In this document: one piece after another, positions 40,650 to 52,689 of the stretch | Layout: each line of letters begins with the position of its first letter | Numbering within the stretch: the first letter of the stretch is position 1 | DNA from: Globisporangium splendens | Taxonomy: Eukaryota; Oomycota; Peronosporomycetes; Pythiales; Pythiaceae | NCBI GenBank assembly: GCA_006386115.1 | Contig: VFIW01000131.1 | Coordinates: forward strand, 49,620 to 113,619 | Direction: 5' to 3' | Length of the DNA: 64,000 nt | Made by a program: the position numbers and the translations under genes | The notes under the pieces: generated by a model | What the model saw: the letters and a program-made list of their open reading frames with translations, nothing else | Databases searched by the model: none | Told to the model about the DNA's origin: nothing

Positions 40650-40769
40650 TTCCCGCCACAATTGCAAAGTTGATAGATTTTTGGAAATAGCAAAAACGGG
40701 ACACCACCAAAAATACAGAATTGAATTATTGATGATAAAATGTATTGACACGCCATTTTTGGCGGGAAA
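40650..40769. promoter_or_regulatory. Two E2F-like sites upstream of the phosphoesterase
   Basis: TTCCCGCC at 40650-40657 and TTTTTGGCGGGAAA at 40756-40769 match the E2F/DP core in opposite orientations. The second lies 33 bp upstream of the ATG, and an Inr-like ATCATTCT follows at about 40773. This suggests cell-cycle-linked expression, not tested. Confidence 0.4.
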
Positions 40770-40801
40770 GCCATCATTCTCTTCTTCCATCGCGAGCCAC
40801 C

Positions 40802-42344
40802 ATGGGGATCCTCCACGAGCTCGTCGGGGTCGTCGCTGTCATCTGCTTCGCGCAAGTCGGCGTGTTCTACTTGTACGCGGCGACCACGTGCCGTCTGGAC
40901 CGACACGACGGACGCAGCGCCTCGACCGATCTGCGCGCGCTCGTGGTGAGCGACGTCCATCTGCTTGGCAAACGTCGCCGCTCGTGGGTCGAGCGCGCGT
41001 GGATCGATTGGCAAGTACGGCTCTGTGTAGCTTTATGTGTCTGATGGTGACGTCACAATGCTAATGTATGTGTACGTATTGGTTGTATCCCCTGTGTGTG
41101 TGTGTGCGCGCAGGTGAGAATGGCGGCACAGAGTGCTGTCGACGTCCATCAACCGGACCTGGTGCTGGTGCTCGGCGACCAATTCGACGAAGGCGGGCTG
41201 CCGACCCCGCAGAGCGATTGGGCGGTACGTGCATCTTTATCACGCACACTTTCGCGCATGCATTTGGTGCGCACTTGACGAAAGAAAGAGCACAGATAGA
41301 CCGGCTCATTGACTGGTTTCTTTTTGTCCAAGTGTGTAGGAATACGTCGCGCGTTTCCATCGCGCCTTTGCCAGCTTCCGTTCTCTCAAGACGCTCTATT
41401 TGGTAAGGAACCAAAGCTTTATCAGTGAAGTTGCTGTATGGGGTGGTCTTCACACATCCTGACCATGCGATCGCATCGTTTGCTGTTTTTCATGGCAATA
41501 GGTTGGAAACCATGACACTGCGTTTGGGAGGTACATGCAGATCCCCGAGATGCAGCGCTTCGAGCAGGCATTTGGACCATCCAATCGCATCGAGTTCATT
41601 GGCGGACATGCGTTCGTGGTGCTCAATACCATGGCGCTGGACTCGGACGTCGTGAACGAAGACGTGAAGGCGCAAGCGATCAAGTACGTGACCCCTTTCG
41701 TATTCGCGGATAGCAAGAAGAACTCATGTATGTATGTGTGGCTAACATGCTGTGTGCCCAACCCAACAAGTTTCCTTGACAGCATTGATCACGATCGACT
41801 GCGCGCTCGCACTGCAAACGGCAGCATCGTGCTGTTGACGCACTTGCCGCTGTATCGCACGGACGACTTGCGCTGCGGCGACGCGCGCGTCCGCGAGTCT
41901 GGCCACGTGACGTACGAGCACCCAGCGTTCAAGTACGCGGCGCACCATCACGTGCTGTCACAGGAGTTGTCGTCCAAGCTGCTGCGGCAGATCCAGCCGA
42001 GCGTGGTCCTCTCGGGTCACACGCACGCGTGGTGCGCGTACGACGACCACTGGAGCGGCACGAAAGAGTTCACGGTGCCGGCGTTCTCCTGGGGACAGCG
42101 ACCGGATCCGAGCTACGTGCTGCTTCGTTTGCGCAGCCACCAACGCGTCGCGCACACAGGAGAATCGGAACCCCACGTTGAAGCCGAGGTCGCGGTTTTA
42201 CCGTGTGCTGTGCCAAGAGAAGGTGCAATTTTCGCGTTGTACATCCTCACGGCCGTCGCCTTCGTGGCGGCGAATGCGAGGCGATGGCTCCTGCGGCGGA
42301 ACGCACGTCGCGTGTCAGCGCCGGATTATGCAAAGACCGACTGA
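40802..42344 (+). CDS. Cdc1/Ted1/PGAP5-type metallophosphoesterase, five exons
   Basis: Exons are 40802-41014, 41114-41224, 41340-41402, 41502-41683 and 41783-42344, all GT-AG, giving 376 residues. An N-terminal membrane segment (about 5-27) and a C-terminal one (about 347-363) bracket a calcineurin-like phosphoesterase fold. All metal-ligand motifs are present: VSDVHLLG (Asp51, His53), LGDQFDEG (Asp93), VGNHDTAF (131-137), LLTHLPLY and LSGHTHAW. The family acts in the ER/Golgi membrane and removes an ethanolamine phosphate from GPI anchors during cargo export. A basic tail (RRWLLRRNARR) follows the last membrane segment. Two E2F-like sites lie upstream. The family assignment is strong; the exact substrate is inferred. 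Confidence 0.92.
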
Positions 42345-44063
42345 TTTCGTGGTGCGTTTGGGGGAGGCAGACAAGAGACAAGTCCGCTGTTAAAACCTCC
42401 AGGTTCGAGATGCGTTGACCTCTCGACTCACTCCGGCAGTAAAGACATTCTGCAGCTGTGCTCTTGAATCCTATTTGCAATGAGCATGTGGTGGGTGTCA
42501 TTGTTGCGTCCATCATGAGCACAATCGCAGCAACGACACCGTGGCAGTGTATCTTGAAAACGCATCACCAGTGGTTTATTTCTGATCGGAGCAGACTGTT
42601 CCCTCGGACTCCAAATTTGGACAGGCTTAAGAACCCTAGCAATGCATAAATTGCTTCAATTCCTACTATTATGTACGAGAAATTTGTTCGAGAGGTCGAA
42701 ATACAATACATAGACACGATGTTCTTACCTCCAACATCACTTTACCCTTTCTAAAGCAAAGTATATCAGGTGCTTTTTAAAAGTCGCGCCTTTCCGTATG
42801 AATACTGGGCAGAGAGCCCATCATCTCTGTCCCAGTCTCTCCAGCGGAACGCGGAGTCCAACGTGGTGTTCAATTTGGATCTTGTCGCGATGTCGCCTAA
42901 TCTCCTGAGTTGATGAGGGTAGCCTCATTGCTTCACTGATGGCTGGTGCAATGCAGCTGACGGCTCCGAGAGCACTTGGCCGGTTGGATGGCTCTCCGAT
43001 TACTTGTAGCCAAATAAAGCCTGGACGGGTAGGCGCCATCATCAAACGCATTGGTGCACAATTTCCCGGCGCGAAGAAGAAGGATGAACATGCGCGCTTT
43101 CTTCCATTCTGTCAGCGTGGCTGCGGTCTCATCCTCGCGTCCTTTCCCGTGCACAGTCGAGTTAGGGAGATGGGGTCGTCCTACCATATGAGTAAGTCTC
43201 TCAGAGCCTCTATAAGTGCATGCGAGACACTCCATTCTAACTTTTCGGAAACAGGTACACTACTGGGATGCATCCTGTGGAAAACTATATTTGTGGTCAT
43301 TTGACACCGATGAGCTGATCGTTTTGAGTGCAGATTCTGATGCGTGTGACGAAAAAGAGAGCGAGCATTCCTCATATCCTAAGCGACACCCTCTATTAGA
43401 CGACGTCAGTGCATAAACTGAAACAGCCGTGCGTGTGTGAAGACCCGAGCGAGGAAACTGAACCGCCGTCTTTCTTCCCCCTTCAACTCTGAAACCCAGA
43501 CCAATTAGCCAGTCAGAAACCGCGATTACGCGGAAATCGCTCCAAATCGAGTGGCCTGGTCGAGGCGATTACGCGACGAAGTGATGTCACCTCCCACGAT
43601 AAAACGGTGTGCTTCTGTGGAAATGGTGTGCTGTGCGACCACAGCATACTCAGTCTAAAAGACACCCATGACGACACCTTCAGTTTGTTACTGTAGTTTT
43701 TAAAATGCAGACTCTCCTTTAATTTCGTTCTTCTCAATACACGCCATCGAAAGCCACACGTTGTAAAATCTCATCACTCCTTATCGTTCAAGGTACAGTA
43801 TCGCAATCCACTCACTCGCATTGGTCAAACATTCTGCAAGAGTGGACGGGTCGTCCGCTCTCGTCCGCTGTCGTCCTCCTCCGCTTTAACAACCTGCAAT
43901 CACCGCCCACGTCCGCTCCTTGGGGACAAGACCCGCTGAACCCGCCGACCCGTTGGGAAGAGAGTGGACGGCTGAGGGGGTGAGGCTCTGCTGTTGGGAC
44001 TTCATCTTTTGCTGCATTCAGCGCACGTGCATCAGAAGAGCTACGAACGAGCTGCCGCGCACA
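42345..44063. other. Intergenic region between phosphoesterase and bZIP 1
   Basis: About 1.7 kb with only short unsupported frames on both strands. I see no domain or transposon motif. A stretch with repeated GTCCGCTC (43850-43920) precedes the bZIP gene. Confidence 0.4.
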
Positions 44064-46153
44064 ATGGAGACGTCTTCGCTCGCGTACGTATTCCAGACGG
44101 CGTCGCCGAGCGAGGAAGAGATGTACCCGTTCCTGCCGGAGGAGCAGGAGATACCGCTGTCGCCGAGCGACCAGGCGCTACTCATGGGCGTGTACCCGGC
44201 GACGATGTCGGACTTCGACTTCAATGCCACGATCCAAGCCACGCCCACGACGACGCCGACGACGTCGCATGCAGCGCACGGGGACTCGTCTTCTTCGAAT
44301 GTGCACCCTGTGTCGAACGGATCGCCCATGCCCAACATGCACGCGCTCAATATCTCGGCGGCCAACGAGCGCGCCAAGATGCCGGGACTACTGCAGCCGT
44401 CGATGCTGAATGATCCGCAGTACCAGCATCTGCATCACCACTACCAACAGTATCAGCAACAGCAGCAGCAATACCAGCAACAGCAGAATCCGCCACCGAC
44501 CGCGCTGTTGTCGTCGAATGGTGGATATAATCCAAATCCGCCATTCGATCCGCGCTCGTTACAAGCGTTTGAAGTGCGACGATCGGGTCGAGCAGACTCG
44601 AGCGGGTCGCCCAATTACTCGCCGTTGAGTAACCCGGAAAGCGATATCGTTCGGGATTCCGAAGAGATCCTGAATGCGCCGGTCAAGAGTTTGACGGAAG
44701 AAGAGAAAAAGCTCCGGCGACGCGCGCAAGTCGCAAAGTCTGCGCGCAAGCACCGCAATCGCCAAAAGGTACGAGCAAATTCACTGTTCTTCGTAGTATA
44801 TTTATGTTGCGCTCATGTTTCTAATGCTGTGCACTTTGAATATATTGCAATGGTTTGCAGGAAGAGCTTGCGCGTCTCCGTGAGCAGGTGCTCTTCTTGC
44901 AGGAGCAAATGGCGAAAATGAAGCCGCCGCACGATGGCGATGACAATGCTGAGAGCATCAAATTAGAGCAAGAAGTGATCACACAGCATCGGAAGCGTAA
45001 GAAAGTGACAGATGACATCGAATTGACCATGGAAGGCGCATTGACGGACGAAACCGGATTCGCGAACGCTGTGCGAGGCGTGCTGGACAAAACGGTACGG
45101 CATTCTTTCTTTTGCATGCATACGCAATGCGTAAATTGACTTTTGTGTGTGATTCTTTCGTGCATGTCGTGTCTTTTTCCGTATCAGATGGCAGCTGCCG
45201 CCCACATTGAGCATTGGTTTCACCGTCTGCCCGTGGATACGCTGGAGCGCGTGAAGATGTGCCACCACATCGCCGACAAGAGATTGGAGCTTGCACCGTT
45301 TTACCTGGAGCACGAATTCGGGTCGCGTGTCGTGAAGTACCCGCAATACGACATCAAACTGAACTCGAATGGCCCTGACATGGAGATCAAGCTCTTGCGC
45401 GCAAAAGAAGTACCGGGGTACACACACCAGGAAGTCGGCGATGCCGCATGGAACACGATCTTCAACTTCCAATTCGATGTGCCCGATCGCTTCAAGCCGC
45501 ATGTCAAGTGTGATGTACGTTTGTGCTGTGTCGATTTTATGGCTGCTTGTCATGAGTCGAAAACTGATGATTTTGATATTGGATGTTCATGTTGATGCAG
45601 CGATTTATGGAGCTGGACGAAAACACCCGCTACGGACGCACGATCGTGCCATTGCTGAAGAATTACGTGGAGAACCAAGTGATTTACCTGCATTCGTATT
45701 TTGTCGTGCGCCGCAAGGTAACAGACAAGTGCACGATTCTCACATGGGAGACGATTGCTATGGACGACTTGCACCCGTTTGAAGACTCGGACACAGCGTT
45801 GCTAAATGACGAAGTTGGATGGTGCGTTCCAGCTGCTATGCTTGTCTGCATTGATGTAGATTATCCCCTGACGTTTTTGTGGTTTTCCTTGTTTCTTGCG
45901 TTTCATCAGCACGATCATGGAGACTGCCCAGCTACCGAATGGCCAAGTGCAGACGCTTTTCCGAACAATCATCCACAGCACCCCGCCCGTGAACGCGATT
46001 GCCGAGCCGCGGGGAAAGATCAACGAAGCGTTTTTGACGGTGTTCTGTCGAAATGCCGAAATCGTGGAAGCGTCGGCGCGCAATTTGATGCGCAAGAAGT
46101 ATCCCGGTCGGCTCCACACAAGAACGGAGGTGCCAAAGAAGAGAGTAACTTAA
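44064..46153 (+). CDS. bZIP transcription factor with atypical basic region (bZIP 1), five exons
   Basis: Exons are 44064-44768, 44861-45094, 45188-45514, 45601-45821 and 45910-46153; joined they give 576 residues. The N-terminal half is Ser/Pro/Gln-rich with a poly-Gln tract near residues 125-150, as in activation regions. The basic region ends exon 1 (RRRAQVAKSARKHRNRQK, about 218-235) and the leucine zipper opens exon 2 (ELARLREQVLFLQEQMAK). The Asn that normally contacts DNA (N-X7-R) is Val here, a change described for oomycete bZIPs. The C-terminal 260 residues form a globular, START-like region also found in bZIP 2. The product should act in the nucleus; its target site may differ from classic bZIP sites. 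Confidence 0.88.
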
Positions 46154-48042
46154 ACAGTGAGCAAAAGAGAGGACAGAAGACACGATTTCGCGCTGCTGGG
46201 CGCACAGGTGCGTGCGGTCGACGCAAACGGACGGGCAGCGTCCAAGTTGCATTTGAACGAATTGGTAATAGGGGAGTCAAATATCTCCAAAACATCCCCA
46301 TTTTCTCCCATTTTTCAGTTTTCGCTTGTCTGATTTTCACGATCAGTATCAGCCATCTCTCGAGAGGTGGCTGATTCTAAGAATAAGCACTGATTCCACT
46401 CTGAAAATATGGTCTTTTTCAGTGCAGGACGGAATCATCCGAGCTGCTGCAAGTCGGGAATCGCCTGAACGTTAGGGAGAATTCATGCTCATTTCACTGG
46501 CGCTTCAATGCTCGTTAGTTTTGCCTGATTTCGAGTATTTGATTCTTGCAGGGGCTGTTCTCGATCTGCTTCAAGTCGATAGCAACCTGCTTTTCGGCCA
46601 TTGGAACAAGGCGCGATTTTTCCTGTGCCTATTCCTCCGATGTTCCCAGGGACTTCATCGTTTGTGCCCACTCGGAGCATGTTTTTCATGTTGCTTTTGT
46701 CAGATCGCGAGGTTTCTTTTAGAGAGAATGCTTAGGGAGTTGCCGAATGGCCATATTTTTCATTCGTAAAAAGGATCCGTGTAACGGGAGTCGTTGCACG
46801 GCGTACACGTGTGTTGAGGAAGCGCAGGTGAGAGGAAGGGCTCAGCGGTAACTCTGTGTCCAAAGCCCCAACTATTTTACCCTGATTTTCACCTCATAAA
46901 TGTTGGTACATTGCTACGAGCCCACAGAAAGAAAAGATCTGGTATCGACATTGGGGTAGTAAACGAAATCTCAATGTTGAATGTTGGATCTGTGCTCTCA
47001 TTGTTGTCGTTGCCTTGATTATGATGACAGGAAATCTGCGAACCGCCAAGTCACACTCCAAGGAACCACAACGGACTGCTCGTGTGGTGGACACGCCGGA
47101 AGTCCACAAACCACAGTGTGTAGTGCAAAGTTCCAGCATCGACACAAATACGAGACGTGCAAGTGACGAAGACTTTCAAGCCAACCTGCCGTCGCTGCAC
47201 CCTCCAGTCGCCTTGCGCTCGTTTTCTCAAATGCTTGAACGAGAAAATGGCTCCGACGTCCCCATCTTCAAATCGCGAGGAGGAAGAACAAGCCTCGTTT
47301 TTCGCTCACAGATAAGTTATACACACTGCACCTCCTTGTTGACCTTGCGTGGCCTGATGCAGGCAAGCTGCCTTTCTTATATAGTATGTTTGTACTGCCT
47401 TTTGCGCATGGCTGCTGATGGACGCCTGCTGCTGCTCAATCAAGTGTGTGTGCGCGTGTGTTGCCTTAGTTGTTGTTGAGCCGCAGTGACACTATGAGGC
47501 TTTCCAAGGACAGCGTGAAGGGCGGCGCGTTTGTGCGTCATTGCATCTACAGGCATTGGATAACGGAGCGTACCATCTGCGAGCGTCATGCTTGTCAATT
47601 TGAAAACCATGCTTCATTGAGTCAGTGCCATCGAGAGTGTGCGAGCTGGGTTTTGCACAGCTTTGCGTTCCACAGGAGTTTTTCGTTTCGCACATGCGTA
47701 TCGTGGAGTTCAAATACAGTGGCAGCAGCCGTTCTAGATAAATATGATATGTTCGGTCATGTGCATCAGATGCGCCGGACATGAAAACCAGAAAAGGATA
47801 CACTTTTTCTTTATTCAAAGTGTCTGACGTAGAGGTGACGGACCAAGGAAACAAATACACACACGCATAAAGGATTTATTCGTTTTTCAATGCGTTTTTT
47901 GTTTCGTTGCGCATCCACACACTGTACTTGCCAGATGAGATAAACGAGTATGCAGAATCACGCAACATCTAAAACTGAAGATTTTGATCTGTAGACGTGG
48001 TCGCACTGGTACTCGGCAAGGAAAGCAAAAAGATGATTGGAC
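46154..48042. other. Intergenic region between bZIP 1 and the TKL kinase
   Basis: About 1.9 kb of convergent 3' flank without a supported gene. Small frames (46485-46769, 47015-47479) have no recognisable domain or codon pattern. Confidence 0.4.
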
Positions 48043-49242
48043 TCACTGGACACCTGGACCTGCAGCAGCGCGACTCTTTTCCGCTTCTGAGATCTCGAAT
48101 AGCTTGTCCACGACAAACGTCATCCTCACTCGTTCGGACGGATTCTGCTTTGACATCAACTCAATCAGGTTCCACTGCTTGCTGTTCATCATTCCAGGTC
48201 GCATTGGAAGGTCTCCTCTTTTCACACGAACTCTGACGACAGCACCATCCGTATTGCTTCCCCACGGAATGTCGCCCGTGACTGCTTCCAGGATGCACAT
48301 TGCAAACGAATACACGTCGGAGGCAAACGACGGGCGTTCACCGGCCAGATACTCGGGCGATTTCCAATGAACAGCGCCCATGTGCTTTGGGTCGGCCATG
48401 ATTTCAGAGTCGCCGACGATCGCGCTCAGCCCAAAGTCAATGAGCTTCGCCTTCCCATCCATACCCACGAGCACGTTGTCGCACTTGAGATCATTGTGCA
48501 CGACATTCAACCCATGCATGTACACGAGTCCGAGCGCGATCTCGTAGAGTTTATCCCAAACCAAATGGTCGTTTCCAGCTCGCTTCAAATAGTCTCGCAA
48601 ATCCCCATTCGAAGCGTATTCACACACAAAATAACGCTTGTCGACGTGGCAGGCACCATACAGCTCCACAATGTGCGGGTGCTTCTTCAGTCGATGCCAC
48701 ACTCGTACTTCGTGAAGGAAGAGCTCGTTGGAAATCGTGTCCCTGTCGCCTTCGTACCCCATGAACTTCACCACAACCGGAGTATCCAGCCAAACACCTT
48801 TATACACTTTTCCAAACGCGCCGCGTCCAATTTCGCTGGAAGAGGAGAATTGAATGTTTCGCAAAGGCAAGTACCATGTTGGCACAGCTTGAGGCTCATC
48901 ACCAGTTCTGCCATCACAAAGCTCTGTCCTTGGTAAACCGAACATTTTCAGCGACACAGCTCCTGGTATCGCGCTTGCTTTCACACAATTCACATCCTTT
49001 CGAATCCGCTGATCGATGCTCGCTTCACTGCGCTTCCAGCTCCGGATTGGGTGGCTCTTACTCACATGCATCATGCCGAGCAAACGATCCAGCTCTTCGT
49101 AAATCACGTGGTGGGACTCAGCAACTTGTCGACTTCTGGCAGCGCGAGCAAGTGATTCTTCAGACAATGTGGTGCGCAAGTATCTGTCCAAACTGCGTAA
49201 GGCGGCACAGTACCTCTCTACAACAGTGTCTGTTGGTCGCAT
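48043..49242 (-). CDS. TKL-family protein kinase
   Basis: At least 399 residues from the first ATG in frame (49242). The frame stays open further upstream to about 49480 with protein-like sequence (LELDTIPGKLQTIRG), so an N-terminal exon is probably missing from this model. The kinase domain has GRGAFGKVYKG, VVVKFMG, HPHIVELYGACH, VVHNDLKCDN (catalytic Asp present), LIDFGLSA, WKSPEYLAG and SDVYSFAMCILEAVTGDIPW. All catalytic residues are there, so it should be active on Ser/Thr or Tyr. The N-terminal 130 residues are helical. There is no signal peptide or membrane segment. A decayed ankyrin-kinase relative lies immediately upstream on the same strand, so the pair is a tandem duplication. Confidence 0.85.
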   Translation of the reverse strand: MRPTDTVVERYCAALRSLDRYLRTTLSEESLARAARSRQVAESHHVIYEELDRLLGMMHVSKSHPIRSWKRSEASIDQRIRKDVNCVKASAIPGAVSLKMFGLPRTELCDGRTGDEPQAVPTWYLPLRNIQFSSSSEIGRGAFGKVYKGVWLDTPVVVKFMGYEGDRDTISNELFLHEVRVWHRLKKHPHIVELYGACHVDKRYFVCEYASNGDLRDYLKRAGNDHLVWDKLYEIALGLVYMHGLNVVHNDLKCDNVLVGMDGKAKLIDFGLSAIVGDSEIMADPKHMGAVHWKSPEYLAGERPSFASDVYSFAMCILEAVTGDIPWGSNTDGAVVRVRVKRGDLPMRPGMMNSKQWNLIELMSKQNPSERVRMTFVVDKLFEISEAEKSRAAAGPGVQ

Positions 49243-49429
49243 TTGCTGTGACACCAGAGTGTGGAACAGAAACTCTAGCGCTGGACACACATCACGGACA
49301 AGCCACTTGGGCTCAGGCAACTGTTCACAACGGCCTCGAATTGTTTGCAGCTTGCCTGGAATAGTATCTAACTCAAGCTGCAGAAATTGGTATGTGTCGA
49401 TGCTTGCACATTCTGATGGCTGGTATATA

Positions 49430-51545
49430 TCAAAGAAAAAAGAAAGGCAATGCTGGTGGAAAATAACTCAGTTGCTGTTCGGAGTGTGATATGCCACGCA
49501 CCTCGGTGTGTGCACCGTGCGCGGCCAGGGCAAGATCATTTCTGGTCTCAACAAATTTCTTGAGCTGAAGCACAACATACCCGATCGATACGCGATCGGC
49601 AGTCTTGAATGCGCGCATTTTTGTGAGCAAATCCCACTGGTCATCACTAAAGCTTTCAGGGCGGTCTGGGAGTTCTCCATCTTGGACGTTTCGATAACGT
49701 CTATAATATCCCAGCGGAAACCAAGGTCTCTTGAGAGTAATCGCTTCCAAAATGCACATTCCAAACGCGTAGATGTCGGACGAAAGAGACTTGACTTGGC
49801 GGAAAAGCAGTTCAGGCGAAGCCCATTCCGCCCGTTCTGTTTCGTACCAGAAGTTGAACTCATCTCTGCGATGTGCTTCCAGCCCACCAACTTTTGCAAC
49901 GCCATCCAAGCCAACTACGATGTTTGAGCATCGCAGATCACCATGGACAATGTTGCGTTGATGGAGCAATTGACCCAAGCGCCGCATCATACAGATATTT
50001 CCAAGGGGATTGCTGCTTTTCTGTCAGCACATCCAGTAGCTGTTTCCCATACTCGTACACGAAGAAAGGCTTCGACTCAATATGGCAAGCTCCGAAGAGC
50101 TTTCGCACGTTTGGGCTTAGTGAGTACCACCGATCTGCAAACTTTCTGAAACTCGTTTTGTCCATCCGTTGTGATGTTGCGACGATCACCTTGGTCTCCA
50201 GCCACTTGCCTTCGTACGTCGTGATCTCAGCGCCACCTTCAGTTCGATTCCACTCGTTAACTCCACATCTTCGCGAGATATAAACCAATCTGGGACAGAT
50301 GGCTCTTCCATACCGCACCTCGAAGGAATCGATTTTTGACATCTTCAATGGCGTCTACTGCTTCTTGATTAGTACCTCGTTGTTTTCGCAGCGTATTCAC
50401 CAGTAGGACAGCTGCACGGTCCTTGTCATGTATGTTGTCGAGACCGTCGACAAGGGCTCCGTCATCCACCAACTTTTCATGGATAGACTGCGTCGTATTT
50501 GTTTCGTCAGTAAGCCACTGATCCTTCCAATCACTCTCTTGCAGGCTCAATTGTAGTAGAGCCGCAAGGTGATCCAACTCTTCATGGAAATCACTGATTG
50601 CGCTTGAGATGGCAAGACTGGAAATAAGTCGAGACAGAAGTCGCTTTTGCTCTTTGCATCGAAACAGCAGTCGGCAAAAACGGAACAGGATGGGAATCAA
50701 CGTTGTCAGCGCTTCGATTGGACTCCAATCATACCCTGCTGCTCCAACTGGGAGCAGACGTCTTGTAGCCGTTGCATCACTCGGGCAGTCATAACTGCAA
50801 ATTCATGTGACTTTGTGCACAGTTCATGCATGGTTTCCAAGGTACCACGAAGCAATGGAGTTCTTGCAGTTGATCGGGTAGCAAATGGATTTACGCCACT
50901 GCGGCATTTCTCGATGAGCAATTGGACACCAGGTGCGTAATCCCATCGCGATATCGATATCAGCGGTGTTTCGCCATCGGCAGCTCGCACATCCACGTCT
51001 GCGTCTGCCTCAATCAGAGTTTTGACGATGTTCATATGCCCTGCACGACCAGCCAGAGTGAGAGACGTCTCGCACTCGGACTGCGATTCATTCCAAACAA
51101 TCGTTCCGTTCGATGACGCGGCAGCTTTCAGCAGAAGGGAAACTATTTCACTGTATCCTCGTTGCGCGGCGTACGACAACGCAGTTCTTCCATTTGAGTC
51201 CTTCTCGTCTAAACCCGATCCATCCTTTATCAAAATCATAATGACGCCAGGGTAGCCCGACTCGGCCGCATACGACAAAGGACTTCTTCCATCCTCGTCC
51301 TTCTCGGTCACATCAGCTCCTCGATCGATTAAAAGATGCACAATCTCTGTGTTCCTGTGTTCGACAGCATGCGAAAGTGCCGTCCGCTCGTTAATCTTGT
51401 CATCCACGTTAGTCTTGTTGTTAGCCAGAAGTAATTGAACGCCTTCCATGTCCCCACGGCTCACCGCATATTGCACCGCTCTGAGGACGTTTTGAACGCG
51501 CTCCGACGTCGAGGTGCTGTCGTTGCTCATGCTTTCGTCTCTCAT
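49430..51545 (-). pseudogene. Ankyrin-repeat TKL kinase, frameshifted and catalytically decayed
   Basis: From ATG 51545, about 200 residues form five or six ankyrin repeats (DGRSPLSYAAESGYPGVI, NGRTALSYAAQRGYSEIV). The frame ends at 50706. A helical stretch continues in the next frame (50700-50257), kinase N-lobe sequence in a third (about 50280-49950: TTYEGKWLETKVIVATS, LFGACHIESKPFFVYEYG), and the C-lobe in the last (49990-49430: NIVHGDLRCSN, ASPELLF, SDIYAFGMCILEAI). At least three frame changes are needed and none coincides with a convincing intron. The VAIK Lys is replaced (VIVATS) and DFG reads GGL. Both the frames and the active site are lost, so it is a pseudogene or, if rescued by splicing, a pseudokinase. 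Confidence 0.75.
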
Positions 51546-51968
51546 GGTTGCGCTGAAGAAACCGAGAGAAGGCGAAATGCGAGCTCAAACCAACAGTATC
51601 AATCAACAGTCGCTAGAATATTAATAAATCGGCAGGTTCGTCCGTCAGTCTGCAACTGCCCAACTGCTGACTCCTGTCTGTCTCGTATCTACAAGCAACT
51701 ATTTTAGAATGTGGCACGTCCATCCGTCAGTCGTAACTGCTCATTTCGTATAAAACTACACACTTTTTCAAGATCCGAATAATATTGTACACCTCAAACA
51801 CGGTATACGAAAATTGTGGTGGACTTATATTTTCGACGCTTTGTCCAGATACGGATACCAAACGTATAAAATGGTATAGTACCGTATGTCCATTGCACAT
51901 GCCAAATGGCCACCATTTCACTGCCAATCCACTATTTCTTAGGAATCAGTCTATTTCTCAGACTATAA
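51546..51968. other. Upstream of the ankyrin-kinase relic
   Basis: AT-rich sequence with several near-palindromic GGTATAC/GTATAC words (51800-51900). No gene is recognised. It may be part of another element, because the Helitron helicase begins abruptly at its end. Confidence 0.4.
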
Positions 51969-52689
51969 AAGGGAAAGTCCTTCCTCCTTGACAAGATATT
52001 GGCTACCGTTCGGATTCAAGAGAGAATTGCGCTGGCAGCTGCTTCCAGTGGCATTGCCGCGTTCCAGCTCATGGGAGGAAGAACGGTCCACTCCATATTT
52101 AAGTTGCCTCTGGCTTTGACATTCACATCGACCTGCAGCGTTCCTGTCGACTCTACACGAGCTGACCTACTTCGACAGGCGAGCGTTATTATCTGGGACG
52201 AAGCCCCTGTGTCGATCAAGTTCGCGTTTGAGGCGCTGCACGAGACCTTGCAGAAACAACAAAAACCAATTTGCCATTCGGAAACAAGGTCGTGCTCATG
52301 GCTGGCGACTTTCGACTGATTCTGTCTGTGGTTTCTCGAGCGACTGCCTCCCATATTGTCGATGCATGCGTGAAGAAGTCATCACTATGGAACCATGTGG
52401 TGTCGCTGAACATCAAGACTAAAATGTGAGTGCAAAATGACCCGAATGCTACAAGTGCCACTGAAGTCCAAGAATTCGTGGATTTCTTGCTCAAGGTGAG
52501 AGAAGGTCGGTGACATGGACGCTCTCAGCTCGGCCGTGACTACATGGCAATCCCAAACTACATGATCGTGAAGCCACTAGACACCGAGGTCCCAACCAAA
52601 GTGTTGATCGAAGCAAACTGCGGCGATATAGCTCGACACTTTCGAGACAACAGGTTCTTCTCAGATCGTGTCAATCTAACACCACTGAT

